DNA of 38,065 nucleotides from Chitinophagaceae bacterium (GTDB taxonomy: Bacteria > Bacteroidota > Bacteroidia > Chitinophagales > Chitinophagaceae). Shown here piece after piece: positions 16,464-25,259 of the stretch (position 1 is the first letter of the stretch; each line of letters opens with the position of its first letter). A program made the position numbers and the translations under genes. Under the pieces are notes generated by a model, which did not search any database, had not been told where the DNA came from, and worked only from the letters and a program-made list of their open reading frames with translations. The stretch is taken from assembly GCA_020437365.1 (NCBI GenBank), contig JAGQWM010000022.1, positions 1-38,065 of the forward strand, written 5' to 3'.

Positions 16464-16485
16464 AAGCTCCGGTATGATGGAGCTT
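16464..16485 (-). terminator. Intrinsic terminator of dnaB
   Basis: AAGCTCC and GGAGCTT form a perfect 7-bp stem with an 8-base loop. On the minus strand it is followed by a run of T residues (A on + at 16459-16465), then ATTTTT. It starts 22 bp after the dnaB stop. Confidence 0.8.
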
Positions 16486-16507
16486 CATTTAATATTATAA
16501 ATACATT

Positions 16508-18082
16508 TTAAAATGGGTTGTCTTCGTTTGTTTCTTCATTTTCATCATCAAAATCGTTAGTATCATTCATTCGGCTACCTTTTTGTAAAAACACTTTGGC
16601 ACCGCTCTCATCGCCTTCTTGTCGCACAGCACTCCAACTGGGACCCAATCCTAAAGTATCTTTCTCAACAAATTTCTGAATATGCAATAATGCAGTTAAG
16701 TGGATAGTATCGAGTGAACCATTTCTATGTTTGGCAATGCGGATTTGAGTTTCTCCTTTATTTGTATCGCCGTGTTCGTCTTGGGTAATGCCATAATATT
16801 CTTGCCGATACATAAACATTACGAGGTCGGCATCCTGCTCGATGGCACCGGATTCACGCAAATCACTCAATTGTGGCATTTTACTTCCTTCTTTATTGGC
16901 GCCCCTGGTTTCTACGGCACGGCTCAACTGTGATAAAGCAATTATCGGCACATTCAATTCTTTGGCCAATCCTTTCAGGTTTCTGGAGATATTACTAATC
17001 ACTTGTTCGCGGTTGCTATTCCGATTGTCGCCGGAGCCATTCATCAATTGTAAATAATCGATAATGATAAGCCCGATATTATGTGCTTTTTTCAGTCGGC
17101 GGCATTTAGCCCTTAATTCAAAAACATTGAGGCCGGGTGAATCATCTATGAAAAACGGAACATCGGACAGCGGTTGCAAACCTTTGGCATATAATTGCTC
17201 CATTTCGTGTTCTTTCATTTTTCCCCGGGCAATATTTTCAAGTGCAATTTCACTTTGTGCGGATAAAATTCTTTGAATTAATTGTCCGGCACTCATCTCC
17301 AATGAAAAGAAAGCCACAGGAGTTTGTTTGCCGGCATGCATCACGGCATTGCGAGCTAAGTTCAGGGCAAAAGCTGTTTTACCGACAGAAGGCCGGGCAG
17401 CGAGAATAATCAAATCGGTATTTTGCCATCCGTAAGTGATTCTGTCGAGCGAAGGAAACCCGCTGGGAACGCCGGTTACGTCTTCATCTTTATTTCTTAA
17501 ATCCTGGATGCGTTCAATAGCTTTTACCAATTCAGTATTGATATTGGTGGCATTTTTATGAACATAGGTATTGGCCACCTGGAATAATTTTGTTTCGGCA
17601 TCGTCTAATAAATCGAATACTTCGGCAGAATCTTCATAGGCATCCCTGATAATTTCACCGCTGATACGAATCAATTCCCGTTGTACATATTTCTGTACCA
17701 ATATTTTCGTGTGTGCTTCAATGTTAGCCGAAGAAACGACTGCATTGGTAAGCCGGGCAATATAATACGAACCACCTACAAGTTCCAGTTCTTCTTTCAG
17801 TTTTAATTCTTCTGCCACCGTCAAAATGTCGATTGGCTGACTTTTATTCGACAAGCTAATCATAGCGGCGAATATGCGCTGGTGGGCTTCTACATAAAAA
17901 CAGTCAGGTTTCAATAACTCCCGGACATTCTCCAATGCCAGGTTTTCCAACATGATGGCACCGAGTACGGCTTCTTCTAATTCTTTCGCTTGTGGTGGCA
18001 ATTTTCCATAGACCATTGAACCCAGGTCTAAGGTTGATTTTTTTCTTTGCTTCCTTTCCTTGTTAACGTTTGTAAACTCCAT
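16508..18082 (-). CDS. dnaB: Replicative DNA helicase DnaB
   Basis: 524 aa. Hexameric 5'-3' helicase of the replication fork. The N-terminal DnaB domain (about 30-130, PPQAKELEEAVLGAIML) is joined by a linker to the RecA-like motor: GWQNTDLIILAARPSVGKTA (Walker A), SLEMSAGQL, IIIDYLQLM (Walker B), LSQLSRAVETR and the DLRESGAIEQDADLVMFM block. The acidic C-terminal tail (DDENEETNEDNPF) is usual for Bacteroidota. No intein is present. The start is the only Met before the conserved domain. It is followed by its own terminator. The 440-bp upstream gap contains a perfect DnaA box. Confidence 0.96.
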   Translation of the reverse strand: MEFTNVNKERKQRKKSTLDLGSMVYGKLPPQAKELEEAVLGAIMLENLALENVRELLKPDCFYVEAHQRIFAAMISLSNKSQPIDILTVAEELKLKEELELVGGSYYIARLTNAVVSSANIEAHTKILVQKYVQRELIRISGEIIRDAYEDSAEVFDLLDDAETKLFQVANTYVHKNATNINTELVKAIERIQDLRNKDEDVTGVPSGFPSLDRITYGWQNTDLIILAARPSVGKTAFALNLARNAVMHAGKQTPVAFFSLEMSAGQLIQRILSAQSEIALENIARGKMKEHEMEQLYAKGLQPLSDVPFFIDDSPGLNVFELRAKCRRLKKAHNIGLIIIDYLQLMNGSGDNRNSNREQVISNISRNLKGLAKELNVPIIALSQLSRAVETRGANKEGSKMPQLSDLRESGAIEQDADLVMFMYRQEYYGITQDEHGDTNKGETQIRIAKHRNGSLDTIHLTALLHIQKFVEKDTLGLGPSWSAVRQEGDESGAKVFLQKGSRMNDTNDFDDENEETNEDNPF

Positions 18083-18524
18083 TTTGTACGGCTCTAAAAA
18101 CTTTTTTTGATAACAATAAATTTTCCTATTCCCTGCTTTTAACAGGAGACTTTTGGTTGATGTTTCCGCCTTGTTTAAAGAAATTCTTTTTCCAATTCCG
18201 GGTAAATTCCGTCAGTCCTCAGGCGAAAATAAAGGACTGAAACCAATAGTTAGCTGATTTAAAAAACTTTTTCTTTACGCACTTTTTCTGCACTCGAAAT
18301 TTCGGGTTATCCACATTTTCAGCTCCCAAAAGCGACTATCAATTTAGGGAAATTATCAGGTATTTGCCCGAAGAAAATAAGCACATCGGTGCGTAAAAAA
18401 TGCGCTGTTGGCAATATTTAACAGTGAGTTGACAATAAGTGATTTATGAATGAGTTAATTTGTGAGAATCAATGCCAACCAGCACAACTGCTCCTTTTTA
18501 TTCATTTTTTTAAATCATAATACT
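18083..18524. other. Non-coding region upstream of dnaB
   Basis: About 440 bp, A+T-rich, between divergent genes, with no open frame worth calling. It holds an 8-bp inverted repeat, TCAGTCCT (18212-18219) with AGGACTGA (18233-18240), a 9-bp inverted repeat, TTTACGCAC (18274-18282) with GTGCGTAAA (18389-18397), and the DnaA box listed separately. It presumably carries the promoters of both neighbours. I do not see clustered DnaA boxes or an RNA gene. Confidence 0.5.
18307..18315 (+). promoter_or_regulatory. Perfect DnaA box
   Basis: TTATCCACA equals the consensus DnaA-binding site. It is single, 225 bp upstream of the dnaB start, between the arms of the 9-bp inverted repeat. It could let DnaA control dnaB; one box is not enough to call an origin. 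Confidence 0.45.
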
Positions 18525-19028
18525 ATGCAAACAGTACCTCAGCACAATCAGCCTGTTATTAGCCAAACTGAAAAGAATACCACTTTATGGATTGGCCATT
18601 TGAAATCGGATCCCAATGATCATATTGCCGGGCAAACGTTCACCTGCCCTTCCGATGGCGTTATCAATAATATACAAGTGTATTCTTCGACGGTACAATA
18701 CCCCGGCGATGTCGCCCTGACCTTACATGAATTTGACACCGCTTCAAAAACCTGGGGACCCGCCATTGGTGATGCGACCATGTTTATTCAAAAAGGAGAA
18801 GACAGCCGTTGGGTAAGATTTTACCTGGCACCTGTCGAATTGAAAAAAGACAGAACCTATGGTTTTCGGCTTCGTACCGAAAACGCATTAATTGGTATTG
18901 GCGAAGCCGCCAGTATGGCCAAACATCCTTTTACTTTTGGCAGTGAGTGGAAAAGCGATGCCTTGGATCACCAGGGACAATACTTTTCTTATTTCAGCCT
19001 GGCTTTTAAAGTGGAATTATGCGCCTGA
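18525..19028 (+). CDS. Hypothetical beta-rich protein
   Basis: From the ATG at 18525 this is 167 aa with no signal peptide and no transmembrane helix. An upstream GTG at 18462 would add 21 odd residues and is less likely. The alternating hydrophobic pattern (IAGQTFTCPSDGVINNIQVYS, VALTLHEFD, WVRFYLAPVELKKDRTYGFRLR) suggests a jelly-roll beta-sandwich like carbohydrate-binding or lectin modules. I do not recognise the family. A strong terminator follows the gene, and the upstream gap is long, so it is probably transcribed by itself. The fold is inference. Confidence 0.65.
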   Translation: MQTVPQHNQPVISQTEKNTTLWIGHLKSDPNDHIAGQTFTCPSDGVINNIQVYSSTVQYPGDVALTLHEFDTASKTWGPAIGDATMFIQKGEDSRWVRFYLAPVELKKDRTYGFRLRTENALIGIGEAASMAKHPFTFGSEWKSDALDHQGQYFSYFSLAFKVELCA

Positions 19029-19053
19029 TTTTATCTCAGTAAAAAAAGTATAC

Positions 19054-19086
19054 TCCTGCTTCTAACAACGAAGCAGGATTTTTTTT
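19054..19086 (+). terminator. Strong intrinsic terminator
   Basis: TCCTGCTTC (19054-19062) and GAAGCAGGA (19070-19078) form a perfect 9-bp stem with a 7-base loop, followed by eight T residues. It ends the gene at 18525. A run of A on its other side means it may also serve the convergent gene at 19099. Confidence 0.92.
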
Positions 19087-19098
19087 GCTGATTGTTTA

Positions 19099-19455
19099 TT
19101 ATACACCAATAAAGACTTTAATTGTTTTTTCATTCATTTGTTTGGAAGACCATAAGCGTAAGATATACACTCCACTTTTTAATTGACTAACATTAATGGT
19201 TGTTTCAGCACCACTCACTGATTTTTTAAATAAGATTGTTCCTGATTTGTCAAGAATAGATATATCATCGAAATCATTTACCTGTAGATTCTGAATGATA
19301 ATGTGTTTGCTGTCTGCATTTTTAAATTGATCGTTTTGTGCATCTATGACTGTCGGTTTTCCGGTGTCGTAATCTTGATGCATTGTCGTTTGGGCCAACA
19401 CAGAAATATGTGCATAGCAAATAAATAAAATGTAAAAGGCAATTAGTTTTTTCAT
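19099..19455 (-). CDS. Secreted mini-protein with T9SS sorting-like C-terminal domain
   Basis: 118 aa. A signal peptide (cleavage after SVLAQ) is followed by about 20 linker residues, and the rest is a single beta-domain matching the C-terminal T9SS sorting signal: LQVNDFDDISILDKSGTIL, then the SGAETTINVSQLKSGVYILRL core, ending in the KTIKVFIGV strand. In normal cargo this domain follows a large passenger; here there is no passenger. It may be exported by T9SS, or work as a small surface beta-domain. It stands between the strong terminator and recN. Confidence 0.75.
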   Translation of the reverse strand: MKKLIAFYILFICYAHISVLAQTTMHQDYDTGKPTVIDAQNDQFKNADSKHIIIQNLQVNDFDDISILDKSGTILFKKSVSGAETTINVSQLKSGVYILRLWSSKQMNEKTIKVFIGV

Positions 19456-19572
19456 ACTGTAGGATTTTAGTCAACAAATAGGTACAAAAACCATACGACT
19501 ATGATTTTTACGCTATAAAATCAATCCTCTTTTTTTGAAAATTAGTGGAACTACTAAGTAGAAATACAAGTT

Positions 19573-21249
19573 TTAATTCATCAACATTTCCCGTGCATTT
19601 TCCATCGCTACGGCTGTTGGTTTTTCACCGCTGAGCATTTTGGCAATCGCCAATACTCTTTCTTCTTTTGACAGGCGACGAATATTTGTTTTGACTTCGT
19701 CCTGTACAATTTCTTTGTACACAAAAAAATGTGCATCGGCTTTGCCTGCAATTTGCGGTTGATGCGTAATGGCAATCACCTGTCGGTTAGCGGCCAGTTG
19801 TTTCATAATAATGCCTACCTGTTTGGCGGCTTCGCCGGAAATGCCGGTATCTATTTCATCGAATATCAAAGAAGGCAAATCCATAGATGCTGCCACCAAT
19901 GATTTGATACTCAACATCAGGCGGTTCAGTTCGCCGCCACTGGCCACTTTGCGTATCGGAACGAAAAGGTTTTCATTCATTTTTTGGGTAGCCGGCAAGT
20001 TGGCATTGAACAAAAATTCTACCCGGTCGGCACCGGAAGCATGTAGCGGCACCGATTCCATCGCAATTTTTAACCTTGCATTGGGCATGCCCACTTGTTT
20101 GATTAATGTGTTGACTTTTTCTTCCAATGGTTTGCAATGTTTTTTTCGCTGCGCTGAAATTTTTTCTGCATTGGATTTTGCAGCGGCAAATAATGTATCG
20201 GTTTCCTTTTTAGCTTGCAAAATATCATCATCAATTTTCAAAACCGCTTGTAATTTCCGGTTTAAATCTTCTTGCAATGCCAGCAATTCAGCGGTAGAAT
20301 GCAGGCCATGTTTTTGTTGCAATTTATATCCCAGCGAAAGCCTTTCATTCATCTCTTCAACTTTTTCTGCATCATATTGAATATGGTCGCCCATTTTTTC
20401 GAGGTCGGCGGCAATGTCCTGCAATTCAATTTGTGTGGCAGCCAATCTTTCTATCAATGGCGGCAAGGAAGGATGTGCATCCGCAAAGGGTGTAAGTTGT
20501 TGCAATAATATTTTCAGTTTTTGCACCATCGGCTCCTCTGATTCGCTCAATGCAAAATTCACTTTCAACAAAGCTTCTTTAATAGCTTCGGCATTGTTCG
20601 AAAGTTTTAGCGCAGCTTCTATCTCTTCCAATTCATTTTCTTTGAAACCGGCTTCCTGTAATTCTTCAAATTGAAATTGATTGTAATCGGCTTCCTTATC
20701 AAATTGATCTTTTTGTTGCTGTAAATTCATCAGCTCCTGCCGGGCTGTTTTCCATTGCTGAAAAATATCACGGTAAGTTTTCAGTAAGTTTTCATGGCCG
20801 GCCATGGCATCCACTACTTGCAATTGAAAATCGGCTTGTACTAATTCCTGTACGTCAAATTGCTGATGCAAATCGACCAACCAGGTACTGAGTTCTTCCA
20901 ATTGTGTCAGCTTTACCGGCGTATCATTGATAAATGCCCTGGATTTTCCATTGGCTGCAATTTCCCTGCGTATAATGATTTCATCTTCCCGGTCCAGTTG
21001 ATTTTCTTGCCAAAAATCTTCGACTGCTTTATTGTCAATTGCTGAAAAAATACCTTCTATAATGCATTTCTTTTTTTTATTGACCAATACGGTCGTATCG
21101 GCCCTGGCACCGAGTATAAGGCTTAAAGCGCCGACAATGATAGATTTTCCCGCACCGGTTTCGCCGGTGATGATATTCAGGTTGTTGGAAAAATCAATTT
21201 CCAATTCATCTATAATAGCATAATTTTTTATGGAAAGCCGGCTCAACAT
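19573..21249 (-). CDS. recN: DNA repair protein RecN
   Basis: 558 aa SMC-like ATPase acting early in double-strand break repair. Walker A GETGAGKS lies at 29-36, two long coiled-coil arms (about 150-370) flank a short central part, and the C-terminal head has the signature VASGGELNRLML, Walker B PSLIFDEIDTGISG and the AITHQPQIA switch. The length is normal. The LSRLSIKNYAIIDELEI start is the family N-terminus. A terminator lies between it and the upstream Zn-ribbon/Nif3 pair, so recN has its own promoter. No LexA-type site was recognised upstream. Confidence 0.95.
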   Translation of the reverse strand: MLSRLSIKNYAIIDELEIDFSNNLNIITGETGAGKSIIVGALSLILGARADTTVLVNKKKKCIIEGIFSAIDNKAVEDFWQENQLDREDEIIIRREIAANGKSRAFINDTPVKLTQLEELSTWLVDLHQQFDVQELVQADFQLQVVDAMAGHENLLKTYRDIFQQWKTARQELMNLQQQKDQFDKEADYNQFQFEELQEAGFKENELEEIEAALKLSNNAEAIKEALLKVNFALSESEEPMVQKLKILLQQLTPFADAHPSLPPLIERLAATQIELQDIAADLEKMGDHIQYDAEKVEEMNERLSLGYKLQQKHGLHSTAELLALQEDLNRKLQAVLKIDDDILQAKKETDTLFAAAKSNAEKISAQRKKHCKPLEEKVNTLIKQVGMPNARLKIAMESVPLHASGADRVEFLFNANLPATQKMNENLFVPIRKVASGGELNRLMLSIKSLVAASMDLPSLIFDEIDTGISGEAAKQVGIIMKQLAANRQVIAITHQPQIAGKADAHFFVYKEIVQDEVKTNIRRLSKEERVLAIAKMLSGEKPTAVAMENAREMLMN

Positions 21250-21318
21250 TGAATCAGCAATTTAATTTTTTTATCGGGAATAAAATAAAATTTTCAGGCT
21301 TGAAGACAGTGGCAAAAA

Positions 21319-21349
21319 AATAGCTGCACCCGGCAGCTATTCAATTTTT
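21319..21349 (-). terminator. Intrinsic terminator of the Nif3/Zn-ribbon operon
   Basis: AATAGCTGC (21319-21327) and GCAGCTATT (21333-21341) make a perfect 9-bp stem with a 5-base loop. A run of A on + before it gives the T-tract for the minus-strand transcript, and T residues on the other side make it look bidirectional. Confidence 0.85.
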
Positions 21350-21362
21350 TTATGTAGCCATT

Positions 21363-22118
21363 TTACTTGGCTTCAACAGATTGATGCAATTCTTCATCAA
21401 CTAAAATACGGCCACAGTTTTCGCAAATCATGATTTTTTTATGCTGTTTAATTTCACTTTGTTTTTGTGGAGGAACGGCATTGAAACATCCGCCGCAAGC
21501 ATCTCTTTCTACTGCTACCACGGCCAGTCCATTTCTGTAATTGCCCCTTATTTTTTCATAACTGGCTTTCAACCGATCATCAACAGCAGCAAATGCATCT
21601 TCTCTCAATTTATTGTATTGCTTTTCTTCTTTTTCGTTGGCTACAATAATTTTTTCCAGCTCTGTTTTTTTGGTTTTTAAAATACCCTCTTTGGCGACAA
21701 CATTTTTTTTGGCTTCTTCCAGTTTTTCCGCTTTTTCTGCAATTTCATCTGTTGCATCTTTGATGTGTTTTTCTGCCAGCTTTACTTCCAACTGTTGCAT
21801 TTCCACTTCTTTGTTGATGGCTTCAAACTCACGGTTGTTTTTTACATTATCGCTTTGCTTCTCGTATTTTTTTATCAAGGCTTCCGCTTCTTTGATGGCT
21901 TCTTTCCGTTGATTGATAAATTCGGTTACACCATTTATTTCCTCTTCGATACGAATCTGGCGTGACCGATAGCCTTCGATTTCATCTTCGAGGTCAGACA
22001 CTTCCATAGGCAATTCGCCTTTGAGGATTTGCAATTCGTCTAATTTACTTTCAATTTTTTGCAGCCTGATTAAGGAAGCTAATTTTTCTTCGACAGAAAA
22101 CTCTTTTACTTGTGCCAT
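21363..22118 (-). CDS. Coiled-coil protein with C-terminal C4 zinc ribbon
   Basis: 251 aa. The N-terminal 190 residues are a long charged coiled-coil (Glu/Lys-rich heptads); the C-terminus is a zinc ribbon with C208-GG-C211 and C232-EN-C235, as in the zf-RING_7/CT398-like family. In structurally studied relatives the two parts form a hook-like shape and contact secretion or flagellar proteins; the cellular role in Bacteroidota is unknown. It starts 54 bp after the Nif3 gene stop and ends at a strong terminator, forming a two-gene operon. That pairing is widely seen in Bacteroidota, which suggests joint function. Confidence 0.85.
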   Translation of the reverse strand: MAQVKEFSVEEKLASLIRLQKIESKLDELQILKGELPMEVSDLEDEIEGYRSRQIRIEEEINGVTEFINQRKEAIKEAEALIKKYEKQSDNVKNNREFEAINKEVEMQQLEVKLAEKHIKDATDEIAEKAEKLEEAKKNVVAKEGILKTKKTELEKIIVANEKEEKQYNKLREDAFAAVDDRLKASYEKIRGNYRNGLAVVAVERDACGGCFNAVPPQKQSEIKQHKKIMICENCGRILVDEELHQSVEAK

Positions 22119-22172
22119 TGTATTGTTTCGGGTTTGAATTTTTTAGTTGTCGTAATCTTTCAATTTCTTAAC

Positions 22173-23267
22173 TCAGTAATAAAAAACGGGATTGGTTCTC
22201 ACCTCCGTTTTAAGGACGGCAAAGTTAGGGAATTTTTGTTCTAAAACCTCTTGCAGGAGGTCAATTGTAAACTGTTCGCTTTCGAAATGCCCTACGTCAA
22301 TAAAGAGGATTTTATCATTGGCATCGAAGAATTCATGGTATTTTACATCGGCTGTAATAAAGGCCTCTGCTCCGGCAGCTAATGCATTGGAAATCAGGAA
22401 ACTTCCGGCACCGCCGCAAATGGCTACCCGCTGTATTTTTCGGCCGGTCAGTTTTGTATGTTTGATAACCGGTGTCCCAAAATTTTCTTTGAGCTTTTGC
22501 AAAAATGCCAGCTCATCCATGGCTTTGGGAATTTGACCCACAATACCCGCACCGATGGCAGGATGATGATTGGCCAGTTCCACAATATCATACGCCACTT
22601 CTTCATAAGGATGCACTTGCCATAAGGCTTTCAATATTTTTTCCTGGAGGAAAGCTGGAAAAATGACTTCAATTTTCATTTCCTGCTCCCGGTGAAGTAC
22701 ACCCGGTTTGCCCACAAAGGGTGCTGTATTTTCGCCGCCTTTGAATGTGCCTGTACCTTCTGTATTGAAACTACATTCGCTGTAGTGGCAGATATGTCCC
22801 GCACCGGCATCGAATAAGGCTTGCCGGATGGCATCGGCTTCTTTAACCGGCGCAAACGTGAAAAGTTTTTTCAATTTTCCGGATTGTGGTGCCAGGATTT
22901 CTGTTTCAGTCAATCCAAGTAGAGTAGCAATTTTTCCGTTCACACCATTGATAATATTATCCAGGTTGGTATGAATAGCATAAATGGCAATATCATTTTT
23001 AATAGCAGCGATAATGGTTTTCTCTACATAATTATGTCCGTTAATTTTTTTCAATCCTTTGAAAATAATCGGATGATGTGCTACAATAAGATTTACTTTT
23101 TTGTGTGTGGCTTCCAAAACTACCTCTTCTGTTACGTCCAATGTGCAAAGTACACCGGTACATTCCCAATCCTGTTGTCCGGTTATCAGCCCGGCATTAT
23201 CGTATGATTCCTGTAAAGAACGATGAGCCATCGATTCTAAATATTGTAGTATAGCATTGATTTTCAT
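22173..23267 (-). CDS. Nif3-like dinuclear metal centre protein (long form)
   Basis: 364 aa from the Met at 23267, whose KINAILQYLESMA sequence is the family N-terminus; an upstream extension would add 27 hydrophobic, unrelated residues. N- and C-terminal halves form the Nif3 fold with metal ligands H64/H65 (AHHPIIF), the HTNLDN motif and DVGHFESE near the end. Between them sits an inserted PII/CutA-like domain (about 135-235, VIFPAFLQEKILKALWQVHPYEEVAYDI), as in YqfO. Proteins form hexameric rings; proposed roles include GTP cyclohydrolase-like or metal-handling activity, none settled. First gene of the pair with the Zn-ribbon protein. Confidence 0.9.
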   Translation of the reverse strand: MKINAILQYLESMAHRSLQESYDNAGLITGQQDWECTGVLCTLDVTEEVVLEATHKKVNLIVAHHPIIFKGLKKINGHNYVEKTIIAAIKNDIAIYAIHTNLDNIINGVNGKIATLLGLTETEILAPQSGKLKKLFTFAPVKEADAIRQALFDAGAGHICHYSECSFNTEGTGTFKGGENTAPFVGKPGVLHREQEMKIEVIFPAFLQEKILKALWQVHPYEEVAYDIVELANHHPAIGAGIVGQIPKAMDELAFLQKLKENFGTPVIKHTKLTGRKIQRVAICGGAGSFLISNALAAGAEAFITADVKYHEFFDANDKILFIDVGHFESEQFTIDLLQEVLEQKFPNFAVLKTEVRTNPVFYY

Positions 23268-23396
23268 AGCTGAAAGATACAGATTTGCCTGTTTGTAAAA
23301 TTCTGCAAATAAGAAAAAAATATTGTGTAACTTGAGTATCCATCTCACACCCTTTGGATGTCCCTTTTCCGATTGATATAATAAAAATTGATTGCC

Positions 23397-24020
23397 ATGC
23401 TTAAAAGAAAAACGGGTATTCTTTTGCTGACATTACTTTTTGTAACGGGACTGGCCGGCACCACCAGCGACAATACAATTACTAAATCTGAAAGAAAAAA
23501 AGCGGTCAAACTGATGAAGGATACTTATAAAGATGCATTACATTCCCTGAAAGGCCTTTCCGAGCAACAGTTGAATTACAGGACTGACCCGAACAGGTGG
23601 TCTGTCAAAGAATGTTTTTTTCATATTTCCAAAACAGAAAATACACTTTGGTCCAATTTTGAAAAAGCAATGAAAGAACCTGCGAATCCGGAGAAAAGAA
23701 AAGAAATAAAATTTACAGATGATCAAATTATCAAGATGGTAGAGGACAGATCGCATAAAGCTAAAGCTCCTACTTCTTTGCAGCCTGAAAATACCGGTTA
23801 TACCAGTTTAGCAGAAGCCATAGAAGATTTTAAGCTCAACAGGACCAACCATATAAAATACATGAAACACACAACGGAAGATTTACGCAATCATGTTATA
23901 CAATTACCTTTTGGTTCGGTAGATTGTTACCAGTTTTATCTTTTTATGGCCGGCCATAGCAACCGACATACACAACAAATGAATGAGGTGAAAGCCGATA
24001 GTGGTTTTCCCGAAGAATAA
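23397..24020 (+). CDS. Secreted DinB-like protein
   Basis: 207 aa from the ATG at 23397; a TTG three codons earlier is possible but less likely. A signal peptide (basic KRK, hydrophobic LLLTLLFVTGLAG) is followed by a four-helix bundle of the DinB/YfiT type, with metal-ligand-like His residues in CFFHISKTE and at the end in AGHSNRHTQQM, plus NRWSVKECFFH as the typical first motif. Such proteins belong to the bacillithiol/mycothiol S-transferase-like superfamily; the reaction here is unknown. The export signal is unusual for a thiol transferase. A terminator follows. Confidence 0.8.
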   Translation: MLKRKTGILLLTLLFVTGLAGTTSDNTITKSERKKAVKLMKDTYKDALHSLKGLSEQQLNYRTDPNRWSVKECFFHISKTENTLWSNFEKAMKEPANPEKRKEIKFTDDQIIKMVEDRSHKAKAPTSLQPENTGYTSLAEAIEDFKLNRTNHIKYMKHTTEDLRNHVIQLPFGSVDCYQFYLFMAGHSNRHTQQMNEVKADSGFPEE

Positions 24021-24040
24021 AGTTTTCACCGGTAAAAACG

Positions 24041-24076
24041 AGCCCCGCAGTTCCCGTAAGAACGAGGGGCTTTTTT
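24041..24076 (+). terminator. Intrinsic terminator after the DinB-like gene
   Basis: AGCCCC (24041-24046) and GGGGCT (24066-24071) form the outer stem; GTTC/GAAC inside extend it. Six T residues follow at 24071-24076. Confidence 0.85.
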
Positions 24077-24148
24077 GTGCTATGGCTAAAAAGTAAACGA
24101 CTATGTCTTCTCGGCTATATTCTGTATTTTGTGCACTTAAACCGTAGT

Positions 24149-24559
24149 ATGAAAAAATATGCATTCTATTTATTGTTACTTTTTTCTCTTTCTTCTTGTA
24201 AAAAGGCGATTCAAAATATACAGGAAGACCTGGTACTCAAAGCCATGACAAACGGCCAATGGCATATCACAAAATTCATCAACAACGGTGCGACTATTAC
24301 AACCGATTTTGCAGCTTACAAATTTCAGTACTACGAAAACAAAACAGTTGATGCCATTAAAAACGGCGTCATAGAACAACAAGGTAATTGGGATGGCAAT
24401 GCCAATACCATGACAACTTCTGCCCATTTTCCCAGCGCCGTGTATCCACTCGATTTAATCAATGGAAATTGGCTGATTACCAATAACAGTTGGACTTTTG
24501 TAGAGGCCACTCAAACCGTTGGTGCCGATGTTAAAAAAATGAGATTAGAAAAATTATAA
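24149..24559 (+). CDS. Small lipoprotein, lipocalin-like
   Basis: 136 aa from the ATG at 24149, which starts a clean signal peptide with lipobox SLSSC. Longer in-frame starts lie upstream but would bury the signal. The mature part has the pattern of small lipocalin-like stress proteins (NGQWHITKFINNGATI at the start, ENKTVDAIKNGVIEQQGNWDGN in the middle, GNWLITNNSWTFVEA near the end). Ligand and role unknown. It stands alone between the terminator at 24041-24076 and the peroxiredoxin. Confidence 0.7.
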   Translation: MKKYAFYLLLLFSLSSCKKAIQNIQEDLVLKAMTNGQWHITKFINNGATITTDFAAYKFQYYENKTVDAIKNGVIEQQGNWDGNANTMTTSAHFPSAVYPLDLINGNWLITNNSWTFVEATQTVGADVKKMRLEKL

Positions 24560-24654
24560 ATCTCATGGAAATATTTTAGTCACATTTTTCCGCTTTCAGC
24601 AAGAATTATTCATTTCTTTTTTATTTTTTTGAATGGAACAAATCAAAATATAAA

Positions 24655-25125
24655 ATGTCTATTCAAATTGGTGATGCAGCCCCGGATTTTACATTATTCA
24701 GTAGCGATAAAAAAGAAGTTTCTCTTGCAGACCAAAAAGGTGAACCGGTTTTATTATTATTTTTTCCCCTGGCTTTCACCAGCACTTGTACCACCGAGTT
24801 ATGTGCAGTCAGCAATCAAATGAGTTGGTACAATAAAATAAATGCAAAAGTATTTGCCATTTCAGTAGATGCATTACATACCTTGGCACAATTTAAAAAA
24901 GACCAACAATTGAATTTTACCTTACTCAGTGATTTTAATAAAGACGTATCCCGGTTGTATGAAACCATATATGAACAATTTGGTTACAATATGAAAGGCG
25001 TCTCCAAAAGATCGGCTTTCGTCATCGATAAAGAAGGAATTATTCGTTATGCAGAAGTGCTGGAAGACGCTTCCAAAATTCCCGATTTTGAAGCCATTCA
25101 GGACTGCTTGTCAAAAATTCATTAA
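24655..25125 (+). CDS. Peroxiredoxin (AhpC/TSA family, AhpE-like)
   Basis: 156 aa thioredoxin-fold peroxidase that reduces H2O2 and organic peroxides. The peroxidatic C45 lies in PLAFTSTC (the PxxxTxxC motif). Other cysteines are C50 and C151, so the resolving Cys, if any, would be C50 (BCP-like spacing of five) or the C-terminal one. No signal peptide, so cytoplasmic. SAFVIDKEGIIRYAEV is the usual closing strand pair. The nearest family match by motif is AhpE/BCP. The electron donor is not encoded nearby. Confidence 0.9.
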   Translation: MSIQIGDAAPDFTLFSSDKKEVSLADQKGEPVLLLFFPLAFTSTCTTELCAVSNQMSWYNKINAKVFAISVDALHTLAQFKKDQQLNFTLLSDFNKDVSRLYETIYEQFGYNMKGVSKRSAFVIDKEGIIRYAEVLEDASKIPDFEAIQDCLSKIH

Positions 25126-25246
25126 GTTTTGTTAAAAACGGTTGAATTATTTTGCCCTAAATGACTGATAATCAACCCTGTAAAAAACCCTCGTATTTTT
25201 ACGTTTTGCTTATAAAAAATTAGGCTTACTTTTCGAATAATAAAAG

Positions 25247-25254
25247 TAAATTTG
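25247..25254 (+). promoter_or_regulatory. -7 box before the T9SS mini-protein gene
   Basis: TAAATTTG is a perfect match to TAnnTTTG and ends 5 bp before the TTG start at 25260, so the transcript may begin at the start codon. Confidence 0.45.
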
Positions 25255-25259
25255 TTTCG

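Noticed and set aside
18083..18524. Replication origin near dnaB
   Set aside because: Only one consensus DnaA box; no cluster of boxes or 13-mer-like repeats, and neither dnaA nor dnaN is nearby.
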